8,899 bases of DNA from JAWWBG01 sp033721095 (GCA_033721095.1 JAWWBG010000110.1:1-8899), one strand, 5' to 3'. Numbered from the stretch's first letter, positions 1-6,763 are shown. Numbers and translations are program-made. The notes: generated by a model from the letters alone, not told the origin.

Positions 1-903
1 GAGGAGCTCCGGAAGGTCAACCCGAAGATCGTGTTCTGTGCGGTCAGCGGCTACGGCATGACGGGCCCCTACAAGTCGATGCCGAGCCACGGGATCGCGT
101 ATGACACCTGGGCTGGCATCGTGACGCCGCAGGTGGACGACGACGGATTCACACGCATTCCCGAGCACGTCTCGATTGGCATCTACGCCACGCCGATCAT
201 CGGTGCGTTCTCGGTCCTGGCCGGCGTCCTACGTGCCCGTGAGACGGGGGAGGGCTGCTTCATCGACCTCGCCCAGTCCGACGGCGCCGCCTTCTTCGAC
301 TGGTACCGGTCAGAAACCTGGTTGGCCTACCGCCGCCCCGAGGACGAGGTCACCGGCAACAAGGCCGACAACTGGGAGCGTCGCGCACCCGGGACGGCCG
401 GCATGTGGGAGGGCGTCCGCTACCAGATCTACGAAACGGTGGACGGGCACGTGCTGTTCATGGCCTCCGAGCAGGCGTTCTGGAAGAACTTCTGTGCCGC
501 GCTGGACCGCATGGACCTGTTCGAGAAATGGCCCGGCTCCGAGTATGCCGACCATGCCAAGGGCAACCTCGAGCTCCAGGCCGAGCTTCGCGAGATCTTC
601 CGCACGAAGACCTCGGCCGAGTGGCTGACATGGTCCGACGAGGTCAACACGCCCATCGCGCCGGTCAACACCCCCGAGAACATCGTCGACGACCCGCAGT
701 TCCAGGCTCGCTTCTCGATCTTCCCGCACGCCGAGCACGGTGCCGACATGCTCTCGTTCCCGGCGCACTTCGGCAACGAGACCCTGCCGCCGCCACGGAT
801 GGCGCCGACGATCGGCGAGCACGAGGCCGAGATCCTTGCCGAGCTCGGCTATGACGATGCGCGCGTGGCGACGCTGCGGGAGGCAGGTGCCCTGCCGGAC
901 TGA
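1..903 (+). CDS. Family III CoA-transferase (CaiB/BaiF type), 5' end outside window
   Basis: The frame is open from the first base, so the gene starts upstream; 300 codons precede the TGA at 901-903. The visible protein opens with EELRKVNPKIVFCAVSGYGMTGPY, matching the family's 'NPrliycsisGfGqtGP' segment. The GTG at 31 lies inside this conserved block and is not the true start. A glycine-rich turn and GEGCFIDLAQSDGA follow; Asp94 (window numbering, codon 280-282) aligns with the aspartate that carries the acyl anhydride intermediate in formyl-CoA transferase. The C-terminal half has the usual 'TPIAPVNTPENIVDDPQFQAR' block and ends 'IGEHEAEILAELGYD'. Family III enzymes move CoA between carboxylic acids or racemise 2-methylacyl-CoAs in the cytoplasm. 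The exact substrate cannot be read. Roughly the first quarter of a typical 390-400-residue protein is missing. The gene converges on the next one, with 11 bases between stops. Confidence 0.9.
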   Translation, partial: EELRKVNPKIVFCAVSGYGMTGPYKSMPSHGIAYDTWAGIVTPQVDDDGFTRIPEHVSIGIYATPIIGAFSVLAGVLRARETGEGCFIDLAQSDGAAFFDWYRSETWLAYRRPEDEVTGNKADNWERRAPGTAGMWEGVRYQIYETVDGHVLFMASEQAFWKNFCAALDRMDLFEKWPGSEYADHAKGNLELQAELREIFRTKTSAEWLTWSDEVNTPIAPVNTPENIVDDPQFQARFSIFPHAEHGADMLSFPAHFGNETLPPPRMAPTIGEHEAEILAELGYDDARVATLREAGALPD

Positions 904-914
904 ACCGTGTGCTC

Positions 915-1874
915 TCAGCCCTGGGGCGAGAGGCTCGTGAGCGTGAACGTGACCGACTCGGTGTAGGTGACGCCCGCGCCGAATCGGTTGGTCTTCGACT
1001 CCGACCAGCGGATCAGCTTGAGCGGCAGCCCGGTCTCGGCATGCGCCCACAGCTCCATCCGCGAGGTTCCCGTCGCCTCTCCCGAGGAGACACCCTCGAT
1101 CGTGACGTGCATGGCCCGAACCTCCTGTCCGCCGATGGTCAGGGTCGTGAGTTCATGGAACGTGGCCGTTCCCTCGGAATGGACCGTCTCACCATCGCAC
1201 GACCCCGTGCGCGTCGACCCGCTGGGAGCCTCGAGATCGCCCTGGATCACCGGCGGGTCGCAGACGAGGATTTCCTTCTCGCGGGCGCCGAAGAACTCGA
1301 TCGTCGTCTCGTAGCGGGACTGGAGCAATTGCGAGCCCATGGAGCAGTAGGTGCTCTTCTCCTCGTGCTGCTCGAGGATCTTGCGCTCCATCGTCCAGCC
1401 ACAGCCGTCCAGGTGTCGGACGACGCCGAACGTCTCGGAGGGGTACTCGCGCGATCCTCCCGGCAGGCTGACCGACTCGCCACCTTCGGTCGCGTAGACG
1501 TACACGCCCGGGACGGGGCGGCGAAGGCCCGTGTTCGTGGGGCTCGCCGATGGGCGTGGCGTCGGTGCCATCGTCGGCGAGCCGGTCGGCGCCTCGGTCG
1601 CATTCGCTGTCGGTGACGGCACTGCGCTCGGAGATCCGAATGGTGCGTCGGTGGCATCGCTGGGCGAGGCCGGACGGGGCGAGTCCGAGGAATCCGGGGA
1701 CGCCTCGCTGCGGAAGTCGGCGATCACGTCCTCGAGGGCGACCTCGTCCGCGTCGCCTGCGTAGGCGAGGAGGAACGCGTCCGTGCCGCCGACGACGACA
1801 GCCACGAGCCCGATGAGGGCGGTCATGCCAGCCCGAAGTCGAGGGCCGTGCGGCCAGGAGGCGAGGCGAGCCAC
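915..1874 (-). CDS. Membrane-anchored or secreted protein of unknown function with Ser/Pro/Thr-rich linker
   Basis: I do not recognise a named family. The frame is open back to an ATG at 2003, but that start would overlap the divergent tetR gene and gives a non-protein-like N-terminus. I prefer the GTG at 1872-1874, which has a weak GGGA ahead of it and yields 319 residues with a basic N-terminus (MARLASWPHGPRLR) and one hydrophobic segment at about 17-40. A short VALEDVIADFR motif (45-55) follows, then a long Ser/Pro/Thr/Ala linker (about 56-119), then a globular domain (about 120-319) starting PGVYVYATEGGESVSLPGG. Four cysteines (158, 177, 205, 226) sit in this domain and could form disulfides, fitting an extracytoplasmic position. 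The domain has 'LWAHAETGLPLKL', reminiscent of beta-rich exported actinobacterial proteins; that is from memory. The ATG at 1824-1826 is an alternative start. The gene diverges from tetR and may be under its control. Confidence 0.8.
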   Translation of the reverse strand: MARLASWPHGPRLRAGMTALIGLVAVVVGGTDAFLLAYAGDADEVALEDVIADFRSEASPDSSDSPRPASPSDATDAPFGSPSAVPSPTANATEAPTGSPTMAPTPRPSASPTNTGLRRPVPGVYVYATEGGESVSLPGGSREYPSETFGVVRHLDGCGWTMERKILEQHEEKSTYCSMGSQLLQSRYETTIEFFGAREKEILVCDPPVIQGDLEAPSGSTRTGSCDGETVHSEGTATFHELTTLTIGGQEVRAMHVTIEGVSSGEATGTSRMELWAHAETGLPLKLIRWSESKTNRFGAGVTYTESVTFTLTSLSPQG

Positions 1875-1901
1875 GTGATCCCGTTCCGTCGGCCCTTGTT
1901 G

Positions 1902-1916
1902 GATACCGACGGTATC
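1902..1916. promoter_or_regulatory. 15-bp perfect palindrome, candidate TetR operator
   Basis: GATACCG-A-CGGTATC has 7-base arms around one central base and lies between the divergent starts at 1874 (-) and 1987 (+). Size, symmetry and position suit an operator for the adjacent TetR-family regulator, which could then control itself and the divergent membrane-protein gene. No convincing -35/-10 pair was found around it. The regulatory role is inference; the palindrome is seen directly. Confidence 0.6.
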
Positions 1917-1935
1917 TGACCGGCCGGGACGACCC

Positions 1936-1951
1936 GGACGGTGCACCGTCC
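1936..1951. promoter_or_regulatory. 16-bp perfect palindrome in the tetR divergent region
   Basis: GGACGGTGCACCGTCC is a perfect even-length palindrome with 8-base arms. Its centre is about 34-35 bp from the centre of the palindrome at 1902-1916. The sequence differs from that palindrome, so it may bind another protein or be a second, divergent site. It could also form a hairpin in a tetR leader transcript. High G+C makes chance palindromes more frequent, which lowers confidence. Confidence 0.4.
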
Positions 1952-1964
1952 CGATGGACAGGTC

Positions 1965-1986
1965 GTGCGCGTGGCACGATGCGCAC
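1965..1986. promoter_or_regulatory. Inverted repeat ending at the tetR start codon
   Basis: GTGCGC (1965-1970) and GCGCAC (1981-1986) are perfect inverted arms around a 10-base spacer. The right arm ends directly before the ATG at 1987. It lies where a ribosome binding site would be expected, and no clear Shine-Dalgarno sequence is present. It could be an operator half-site pair or an mRNA stem limiting translation, or chance. Confidence 0.3.
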
Positions 1987-2595
1987 ATGACGGACGAGAT
2001 CACGACTCCCGAGGCACGCCGGGAGCAGACCCGCCGGTCCCTGTTGGCCTCGGCGGAGCAGCAGTTCCTCGAGTTCGGCTACCACAACGTGACGCTGGAC
2101 GGCGTGGCCGAGGGGGCGGGGCTCACCAAGGGCGCGATCTACTCGAACTTCACCTCCAAGGTCGACCTGTTCTTCGCGGTCCTCGAGCAGCGCTCCCGCG
2201 AGTCCATGGAGCGCTACCAGCGGGCCGCCCTGGCCGAGGACTCGCTCGAGGGGGTCATCGGCGCCGTCACCTCACCGACCGGACCCTCCAAGCCCGAATG
2301 GGAGTGGTCCAACCTCGACGTCGAGGCGCGCGCGCTGGCAGCGCGCGATCCGGAGGTCAGCCAGCGCCTGGCCGAGCTCCAACGCCGCCAGATCGACCGC
2401 GTCACGGACCTGTTGGAAGAGGTTTCCGATCGGCTCGACGTCGAGCTCGCGCGACCGCCGGAGCAGGTCGCCGTCCTCGCCGTGGCGGCAACGACCGGCC
2501 TGGCCGACCTGGCCCGGGCGCATCCGGACGCGGACTACGAGCCCGAGTTCCACGTCCTGGTCGAGCTGTTGGCCCGTCTCGCGCTGGAGGCATGA
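1987..2595 (+). CDS. TetR-family transcriptional regulator
   Basis: The protein has 202 residues, typical of TetR repressors. Residues 8-70 form the DNA-binding domain: PEARREQTRRSLLASAEQQFLEFGYHNVTLDGVAEGAGLTKGAIYSNFTSKVDLF. The helix-turn-helix is at about 35-56, with recognition helix TKGAIYSNF at 47-55. The remainder is a helical ligand-binding and dimerisation domain; the ligand is unknown. I chose the ATG at 1987; an in-frame ATG at 1954 would add 11 residues (MDRSCAWHDAH) that do not look like TetR sequence. Neither start has a good ribosome binding site, so leaderless or weak translation is possible. Such repressors usually bind short palindromes near their own gene, and 1902-1916 is the best candidate. 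The gene converges with the downstream lipoprotein gene, 13 bases between stops. Which other genes it controls is not shown. Confidence 0.92.
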   Translation: MTDEITTPEARREQTRRSLLASAEQQFLEFGYHNVTLDGVAEGAGLTKGAIYSNFTSKVDLFFAVLEQRSRESMERYQRAALAEDSLEGVIGAVTSPTGPSKPEWEWSNLDVEARALAARDPEVSQRLAELQRRQIDRVTDLLEEVSDRLDVELARPPEQVAVLAVAATTGLADLARAHPDADYEPEFHVLVELLARLALEA

Positions 2596-2611
2596 CGGCG
2601 CCAGGCCGTCA
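2593..2611. terminator. Bidirectional hairpin spanning two convergent stop codons
   Basis: TGACGGC (2593-2599) and GCCGTCA (2605-2611) form a perfect 7-bp stem with a 5-base loop. The first three bases of the left arm are the tetR TGA; the last three of the right arm are the complement of the lipoprotein gene's TGA. Being symmetric, it would fold in transcripts from either side. No T-run follows on either strand, so it would be a U-poor terminator of the kind often proposed in high-GC bacteria, or a 3'-end stabiliser. Confidence 0.45.
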
Positions 2612-4393
2612 CTGGTAGGACACGAACAGTGGCGAGGGCGACTGGCTCATCGTGTGCTCCGGGCTCGGCGTCGGCGAGTCCTCGTCGTAGAAGTTCTTCC
2701 ACCCCCACCAGACGCGGTCCTCGAATCCGGTCGTGATCGCGCGGTACGTCTCGCCCTTGGTGTCGATCGGCCCTTGGCCGTCCATGTGGATCAGGACCGC
2801 CAGCTCGGCCGGGTGCTCGAGGACGTCGCGGTCGCGGATCATGCTCAGTCGGAACTGGTGGACCACGAGCAGCTTCTGGGGCAGTGCATGCTTTCGGACG
2901 AGGCCCGCGAGGTAACCGGCGACGTCGTTGATCTCGGTGGCGGACACCGACCCGACCTGTCGCAGGTGCACCTGGTTTGGGCGCAGTCGCCATTCGGGAT
3001 CCAGGGCAACCCCGACGTGCGGCAGCAGCAGGAACTCCTCGTACATCGGGACCTGGTCCATGAAGCTCGATCTGCCCGGCTGGAAGTCGAGCAGGACGTA
3101 CATGCCTGCCTCGCCCGCGGCCTCGACCCACGGCCGGACGACGTCGGGGTCGAGCGGTTCGCTGTAGTCGCCGTCACCCGTCGGACCAGCGGAGGCGAGG
3201 GTCGTGATGAGGTCGAATCCGGCGACCACCGGCACATCGCCCTCGGCGTACGGTGCCGCGACCTCCATCGCCCGCGCGACGGCATCGGCCGGGCCCTGCT
3301 CCCCGAGGACGCCCAGCCCGGCGAAATTGGGGTGCCCGTAGAGCGCCACGATCCTCCTCGCCGGGAAGATCGTGTAGCCGCCGCCCGGCAGCTGCGTGCC
3401 GCCCAGCACGACGTCGAGCTGCCATGGGTCCCAGGCCGCGATCGTGGCGCTGCGCCGGATGTTGACGAGCCCGTCGCCGAGCTCGTCGATCAGCTGCTGG
3501 AGAGGTCGATGCGTCCGGGGGTCGTCGGCGACCGCGAGCACCCGTTGCGCGCGTGTCACGGCGGCAGCCACGTCGAGCCACGGCCGCTCGAGGTCGGTGT
3601 CCTCCTCGACGAGCCAGAGGTCGGTGCCGGGCTGGGGGAATCCAGGCGCTGCGACGGCGGCTGGTGGCGCGGCGTGTGGACTTGCCGAGGAGGGTGGCGT
3701 GACGGCCGGAGCAGGCTGCGGGCTGACTGTTGCGACCTCGAAGCCCGCCTGCCGCAGGTCGCCGACGAGCTCGTCCGAGCCGTCCCACGGCAGGAGGATG
3801 CCGCCGTGTGCGGCGACCTCGCGCAGGCCGACGAGCAGTTCGTCAGCGGGTCCGAGCAGCACCGCGCGGCGGTCGTGGGTGCGTCGGGCGACCGCCGCCG
3901 CCAAGGACGTCGGCGTCGGTCCGGCCAACGTCACGGACGTCGGGTCGGTCGCCGGGCTGCGCGTTCGTCCGGGCGTCGCTCCCGGTCCGGTGCCGGGCTG
4001 CGGCGTCGGCGACGCCCGGTGGTCGGTGACGACGATGGTCGCCAGTTCCGTGGACGCGGCCGACTCCGCATCCGGAAAGAACGGCAGGCCGAGGCGCGCC
4101 GCCAGGCCCGCGGCGACGACCTGCACGAGCTGGCCGGGCCTGTCGGCCACAACGACCTGGGCCGCGCACGGAAAGGCGACGGCGCCGACCGTGGTCGGGG
4201 TCGGTCCAGCGGCGACCTCGACGACCCGGGGGCTGCCGTCGTCATCGCAGGCGGCCACGACCTCGACGCCGACCGCCGCGGGATCCGGTGCTGGCGTGGG
4301 GGATGGGGAGGGCTCACCAGTTGCGCGCCAGGAAGAACAGGCCGCCGCCATCGCGACGGCCAGCGCCATGCCAGCCAACCATCGTGCGCGCAT
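2609..4393 (-). CDS. Large lipoprotein of unknown function with C-terminal barrel-like domain
   Basis: The 594-residue protein starts at an ATG with GGAGG four bases upstream (4398-4402 on the plus strand). The N-terminus MRARWLAGMALAVAMAAAC is a lipoprotein signal with lipid-accepting Cys19, so it should be anchored outside the cytoplasmic membrane. Residues 20-38 are a Ser/Pro linker. About 40-225 form an alanine/valine-rich region, interrupted by a Pro/Thr/Gly stretch (129-152), whose 'GQLVQVVAAGLAARLGLPFF' faintly recalls cell-wall-binding repeat 2 domains. A second Pro/Ala linker spans 225-250. The C-terminal domain (about 346-577) is the best-ordered part: ALYGHPNFAGLGVLGEQGP, LLDFQPGRSSF, GVALDPEWRL, LLVVHQF, HMDGQGP and VWWGWKNFYDEDSP. 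Alternating strand-helix segments with acidic residues at strand ends suggest a TIM-barrel-like fold, perhaps acting on a glycan. I recall similar uncharacterised actinobacterial proteins but cannot name a family. Confidence 0.85.
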   Translation of the reverse strand: MRARWLAGMALAVAMAAACSSWRATGEPSPSPTPAPDPAAVGVEVVAACDDDGSPRVVEVAAGPTPTTVGAVAFPCAAQVVVADRPGQLVQVVAAGLAARLGLPFFPDAESAASTELATIVVTDHRASPTPQPGTGPGATPGRTRSPATDPTSVTLAGPTPTSLAAAVARRTHDRRAVLLGPADELLVGLREVAAHGGILLPWDGSDELVGDLRQAGFEVATVSPQPAPAVTPPSSASPHAAPPAAVAAPGFPQPGTDLWLVEEDTDLERPWLDVAAAVTRAQRVLAVADDPRTHRPLQQLIDELGDGLVNIRRSATIAAWDPWQLDVVLGGTQLPGGGYTIFPARRIVALYGHPNFAGLGVLGEQGPADAVARAMEVAAPYAEGDVPVVAGFDLITTLASAGPTGDGDYSEPLDPDVVRPWVEAAGEAGMYVLLDFQPGRSSFMDQVPMYEEFLLLPHVGVALDPEWRLRPNQVHLRQVGSVSATEINDVAGYLAGLVRKHALPQKLLVVHQFRLSMIRDRDVLEHPAELAVLIHMDGQGPIDTKGETYRAITTGFEDRVWWGWKNFYDEDSPTPSPEHTMSQSPSPLFVSYQ

Positions 4394-4472
4394 CGGTCCT
4401 CCGGCGCGCGAGGCTATGAGTCCGGCGCTGACCCCAACACTGACGCTCGTGTCAGGTTTGCGGTGTGGGACC

Positions 4473-4478
4473 TATGCT
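4473..4478 (+). promoter_or_regulatory. Possible -10 element for the membrane protein-ALDH-fadD unit
   Basis: TATGCT lies 36 bases before the GTG at 4515 and matches an actinobacterial -10 (TAnnnT). No good -35 is visible at 16-18 bases upstream; an inverted repeat, CTGAC-N6-GTCAG (4440-4455), occupies that place and could bind an activator or repressor. Weak evidence. Confidence 0.25.
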
Positions 4479-4514
4479 GCCCCTGTTCGGGATCGGGCGC
4501 GGCCGGGAGGGAGC

Positions 4515-5276
4515 GTGGACGAGGTCGTCGGCACGCTGGTCGGCCGCTGGTACGTGACGCTGTTCGGCATCGTCTTCTTCTGGCGAGCGTCCCGCGACCT
4601 CGGCTGGCGCCGGACCGGCATCTACTTCGTCGGTGCTCTCCTGGTCGGGGTGATCTCCGAGAACGCGTCGGTCCGTTGGGGGATCCCCTACACGGGTTAC
4701 GAGTTCAACCAGGCACTCAAGGGCGAGGAGCTCTTCATCGGCGAGGCGCCGTTGATGGTCTCCTTCTCGTACACCTTCATGGGGTACTTCGCATATGCCG
4801 GCGGGCGCCTGCTGGCCAGCGGACCGTGGCGGACCCGTGGGCGCCGCACATGGCACGAGCTGGCACTCGGCGTGATGCTTGCCGTCTGGGCCGTGTTCCT
4901 CTTCGATCCGATCGCCCAGCTCGGCGACCAGTGGTTCCTCGGCGAGGTCTTCGCCTACGACGGCGACGGCTTCTGGTTCGGCCTCCCCGTCATGAGCCAG
5001 GTGGGGATGTTCTTCATGTCGCTGCTGACGGTCGGGCTCGCGACCTGGCTCGGGCGTGACCAGGCTGACGAGCCCGTCGACGGCTTGCTTCGCCACCCAC
5101 ACTTCGTCGCGCTGCTGACCTACCACGGCCAGCTGGTCTGGCTCGGGACGACGGCGGTTTGGCTCGGGGAGACCGAACTGGGTGGGTCGGTCCTGCTGAT
5201 GTGGGTGCCGGCAGCCCTGGTGACGGCGGTGGCATGGAGCAACCAGCGCGCGGCCCGGGCCGCGGAGGTGACGTGA
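4515..5276 (+). CDS. Multi-pass membrane protein of the CruF/DUF422 carotenoid-biosynthesis type
   Basis: The 253-residue protein starts at a GTG right after GGGAGGGAG (4505-4513), a strong ribosome binding site; the frame extends far upstream, but only as sequence antisense to the lipoprotein gene. About six to seven hydrophobic segments are visible (roughly 12-24, 34-48, 79-100, 113-134, 155-177, 188-208, 213-232). Landmarks fitting the CruF/DUF422 pattern are Glu49, WGIPYTGYEF (55-64), GEAPLMVSFSYTFMGYFAYAGG (76-97), FDPIAQLGDQW (130-140) and FWFGLPVMSQVG (153-164). Characterised family members hydrate the ends of C50 or monocyclic carotenoids; whether this one does is unknown. The usual Asn after the GLP motif is not evident (Ser-Gln instead), so a different activity is possible. 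Its TGA shares a base with the next gene's ATG, implying translational coupling to the aldehyde dehydrogenase. Confidence 0.6.
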   Translation: MDEVVGTLVGRWYVTLFGIVFFWRASRDLGWRRTGIYFVGALLVGVISENASVRWGIPYTGYEFNQALKGEELFIGEAPLMVSFSYTFMGYFAYAGGRLLASGPWRTRGRRTWHELALGVMLAVWAVFLFDPIAQLGDQWFLGEVFAYDGDGFWFGLPVMSQVGMFFMSLLTVGLATWLGRDQADEPVDGLLRHPHFVALLTYHGQLVWLGTTAVWLGETELGGSVLLMWVPAALVTAVAWSNQRAARAAEVT

Positions 5277-6052
5277 TGGGCATCGGACAACAGGACTGGC
5301 AACACCTGTTCATCGGGGGCGAGTGGGTCGCGCCGTCCAGCCGGGAACGAATCGAGATCGTCTCACCGCACGACGAGACGCTCCTCGGGTCCTGTCCCGC
5401 GGCGAACGAGGAGGACATGGACCGGGCCGTGGCGGCGGCACGACGTGCCTTCGAGGACGGGCCCTGGCCCCGGATGGCGGTCGAGGAACGCGTGGCCGCC
5501 CTCCGCCGGCTGGCCGATCGCTACGAGGCTGGCCTCGACGAAATGACCGATCTGCTCACCGAGGAGATCGGCACACCGATCGCGTTCGGGCGCCTGGGAC
5601 AGAGCTGGGCCGGGTGGGCCCTGCTCGACACGACCCTGCAGCTCGCCGACGACACGCCCTGGGAGCAGGAGCGACCATCCATGATCGGTGCCAGCGCGCT
5701 GGTGCGACGGGTCCCCGTCGGCGTGGTGGCAGCCATCGCACCGTGGAACTTCCCGCAGGTGACGATCATGGCCAAGCTGGCACCAGCACTCCTCGCCGGC
5801 TGCACCGTCGTCGTCAAGCCGGCGCCCCAGTCGCCGTTCGACGCGCTCCTGCTGGCGCAGTGGATCGACGAAGTCGGGTTGCCCGAGGGGGTGGTCAGCG
5901 TGGTCCCGGCTGGAAACGACGCGGCCGAACACCTGGTTCGGCATCCGGACGTCGACAAGGTGGCCTTCACGGGTTCGACGGCTGTCGGTCGTCGGATCGG
6001 CGCGATCTGCGGTGAACAGGTCAAGCGCTGCTCACTCGAGCTCGGCGGCTAG
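5276..6052 (+). CDS. Aldehyde dehydrogenase, N-terminal fragment (ends at TAG)
   Basis: This is what conventional translation would make: 258 residues, starting MGIGQQDWQHLFIGGEWVAP and ending KRCSLELGG. It covers most of the Rossmann-type coenzyme-binding domain, with Asn158, Lys181, the GSTAVG turn and Glu255, but lacks the catalytic cysteine domain and the C-terminal oligomerisation strand. It should be unable to catalyse aldehyde oxidation and may not fold stably. It is one half of the interrupted gene 5276-6721. Confidence 0.6.
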   Translation: MGIGQQDWQHLFIGGEWVAPSSRERIEIVSPHDETLLGSCPAANEEDMDRAVAAARRAFEDGPWPRMAVEERVAALRRLADRYEAGLDEMTDLLTEEIGTPIAFGRLGQSWAGWALLDTTLQLADDTPWEQERPSMIGASALVRRVPVGVVAAIAPWNFPQVTIMAKLAPALLAGCTVVVKPAPQSPFDALLLAQWIDEVGLPEGVVSVVPAGNDAAEHLVRHPDVDKVAFTGSTAVGRRIGAICGEQVKRCSLELGG

Positions 6053-6067
6053 TCGGCAGCGATCCTC

Positions 6068-6721
6068 TTGCCCGACGCGGATCCGGAGGTCTTCGGTCCC
6101 GGCCTCCGGTTTGCCTCCTTCATCAACGGCGGGCAGGCATGCATTGCCCAGTCGCGCGTGCTCGTGCCGGCGCAGCAGCACGACGAGTTCGTCGACGCGC
6201 TGGCCGACATGGTCGACGATCTCGACGTCGGCGACCCGCACGACGAGCAGACGTGGGTCGGGCCGATGGTCTCCGAGCAACAGCGCGACCGCGTGTCGTC
6301 GTGGATCGACGTCGGGATCACGGAGGGCGCGAGGATCGTGCGTGGCGGTCCCGGACGTCCGGAGGGCCTCGCACGAGGGTGGTACGTCCGGCCGACACTG
6401 TTCGACGGTGTCGACAACGACATGCGGATTGCCCGCGTGGAGATCTTCGGCCCGGTGATCTCGGTCATCGGCTACGGCGACGTCGACGAGGCCGTCAGGA
6501 TCGCCAACGACTCCGACTACGGGCTTGCCGGCTCCGTCTGGGGTGCTGACACCGACCGGGCGATGGACGTCGCCAAACGGCTGCGGACCGGGACGGTCGG
6601 CATCAACAAGTACGCCCCGGACTTCCGCGCGCCTTTCGGCGGCTTCAAGCAGAGCGGCATCGGTCGCGAGTACGCCGTCGAGGGCATCGAGGAATACCTC
6701 GAGATCACCTCCATCGCATGA
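6068..6721 (+). CDS. Aldehyde dehydrogenase, C-terminal fragment
   Basis: The frame continues after the TAG with SAAILLPDAD and carries the catalytic domain: FINGGQACIAQSR with Cys289 of the read-through numbering, EIFGPVISV, and the terminal FGGFKQSGIGREYAVEGIEEYLE. The first possible start is TTG 6068 (217 residues), inside the conserved LPDAD segment and without a ribosome binding site, so independent translation is doubtful. It is best read as the second half of the interrupted gene. Confidence 0.5.
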   Translation: MPDADPEVFGPGLRFASFINGGQACIAQSRVLVPAQQHDEFVDALADMVDDLDVGDPHDEQTWVGPMVSEQQRDRVSSWIDVGITEGARIVRGGPGRPEGLARGWYVRPTLFDGVDNDMRIARVEIFGPVISVIGYGDVDEAVRIANDSDYGLAGSVWGADTDRAMDVAKRLRTGTVGINKYAPDFRAPFGGFKQSGIGREYAVEGIEEYLEITSIA

Positions 6722-6763
6722 CGGGGTCGACATGCGTCCGCTGAACATCGTGGAACTGGCTCC

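Larger units (their letters stand above)
5276..6721 (+). pseudogene. NAD(P)-dependent aldehyde dehydrogenase interrupted by in-frame TAG
   Basis: Read through, the frame gives 482 codons, standard for the ALDH superfamily, which oxidises aldehydes to acids. Start is ATG 5276 with GGAGG seven bases upstream (5264-5268), overlapping the preceding stop by one base. Motifs are PWNFPQ (Asn158), VVKPAPQSP (Lys181), FTGSTAVG (231-238), LELGG (general base Glu255), NGGQAC (nucleophile Cys289) and EIFGPV (389-394). At 6050-6052 the codon after LELGG is TAG where ALDHs have a lysine (AAG or AAA); SAAILLPDAD continues immediately in the same frame. A single A-to-T change of AAG explains it. No frameshift is needed and nothing else looks decayed, so the lesion is recent, a sequencing error, or a read-through codon. 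If TAG terminates, Glu255 and Cys289 fall on separate products and activity should be lost. Confidence 0.85.

Noticed and set aside
912..932. Imperfect hairpin CTCTC...GAGAG at the convergent stops of the CoA-transferase and exported-protein genes
   Set aside because: Only five outer pairs with two mismatches and a cramped centre; no T-run. Too weak to call a terminator.
1954..1986. Upstream ATG at 1954 as the tetR start
   Set aside because: It adds MDRSCAWHDAH, unlike usual TetR N-termini, would place the coding sequence over the third inverted repeat, and has no better ribosome site.
1875..2003. ATG at 2003 (minus) as the start of the exported protein
   Set aside because: It would overlap the tetR coding start and cover all the palindromes; the GTG at 1874 gives a normal basic N-terminus before the hydrophobic segment.
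2654..5059. Long plus-strand open frames opposite the lipoprotein gene and running into the membrane-protein region
   Set aside because: They are low-complexity Arg/Gly/Ser-rich translations. The minus strand has a ribosome binding site, lipoprotein signal and ordered domain, and the real plus gene starts at the GTG at 4515 with its own ribosome binding site.
6040..6080. Frameshift as the cause of the broken aldehyde dehydrogenase
   Set aside because: The two halves are in the same frame and the conserved sequence continues with no missing residue around the TAG, so a base substitution is enough.
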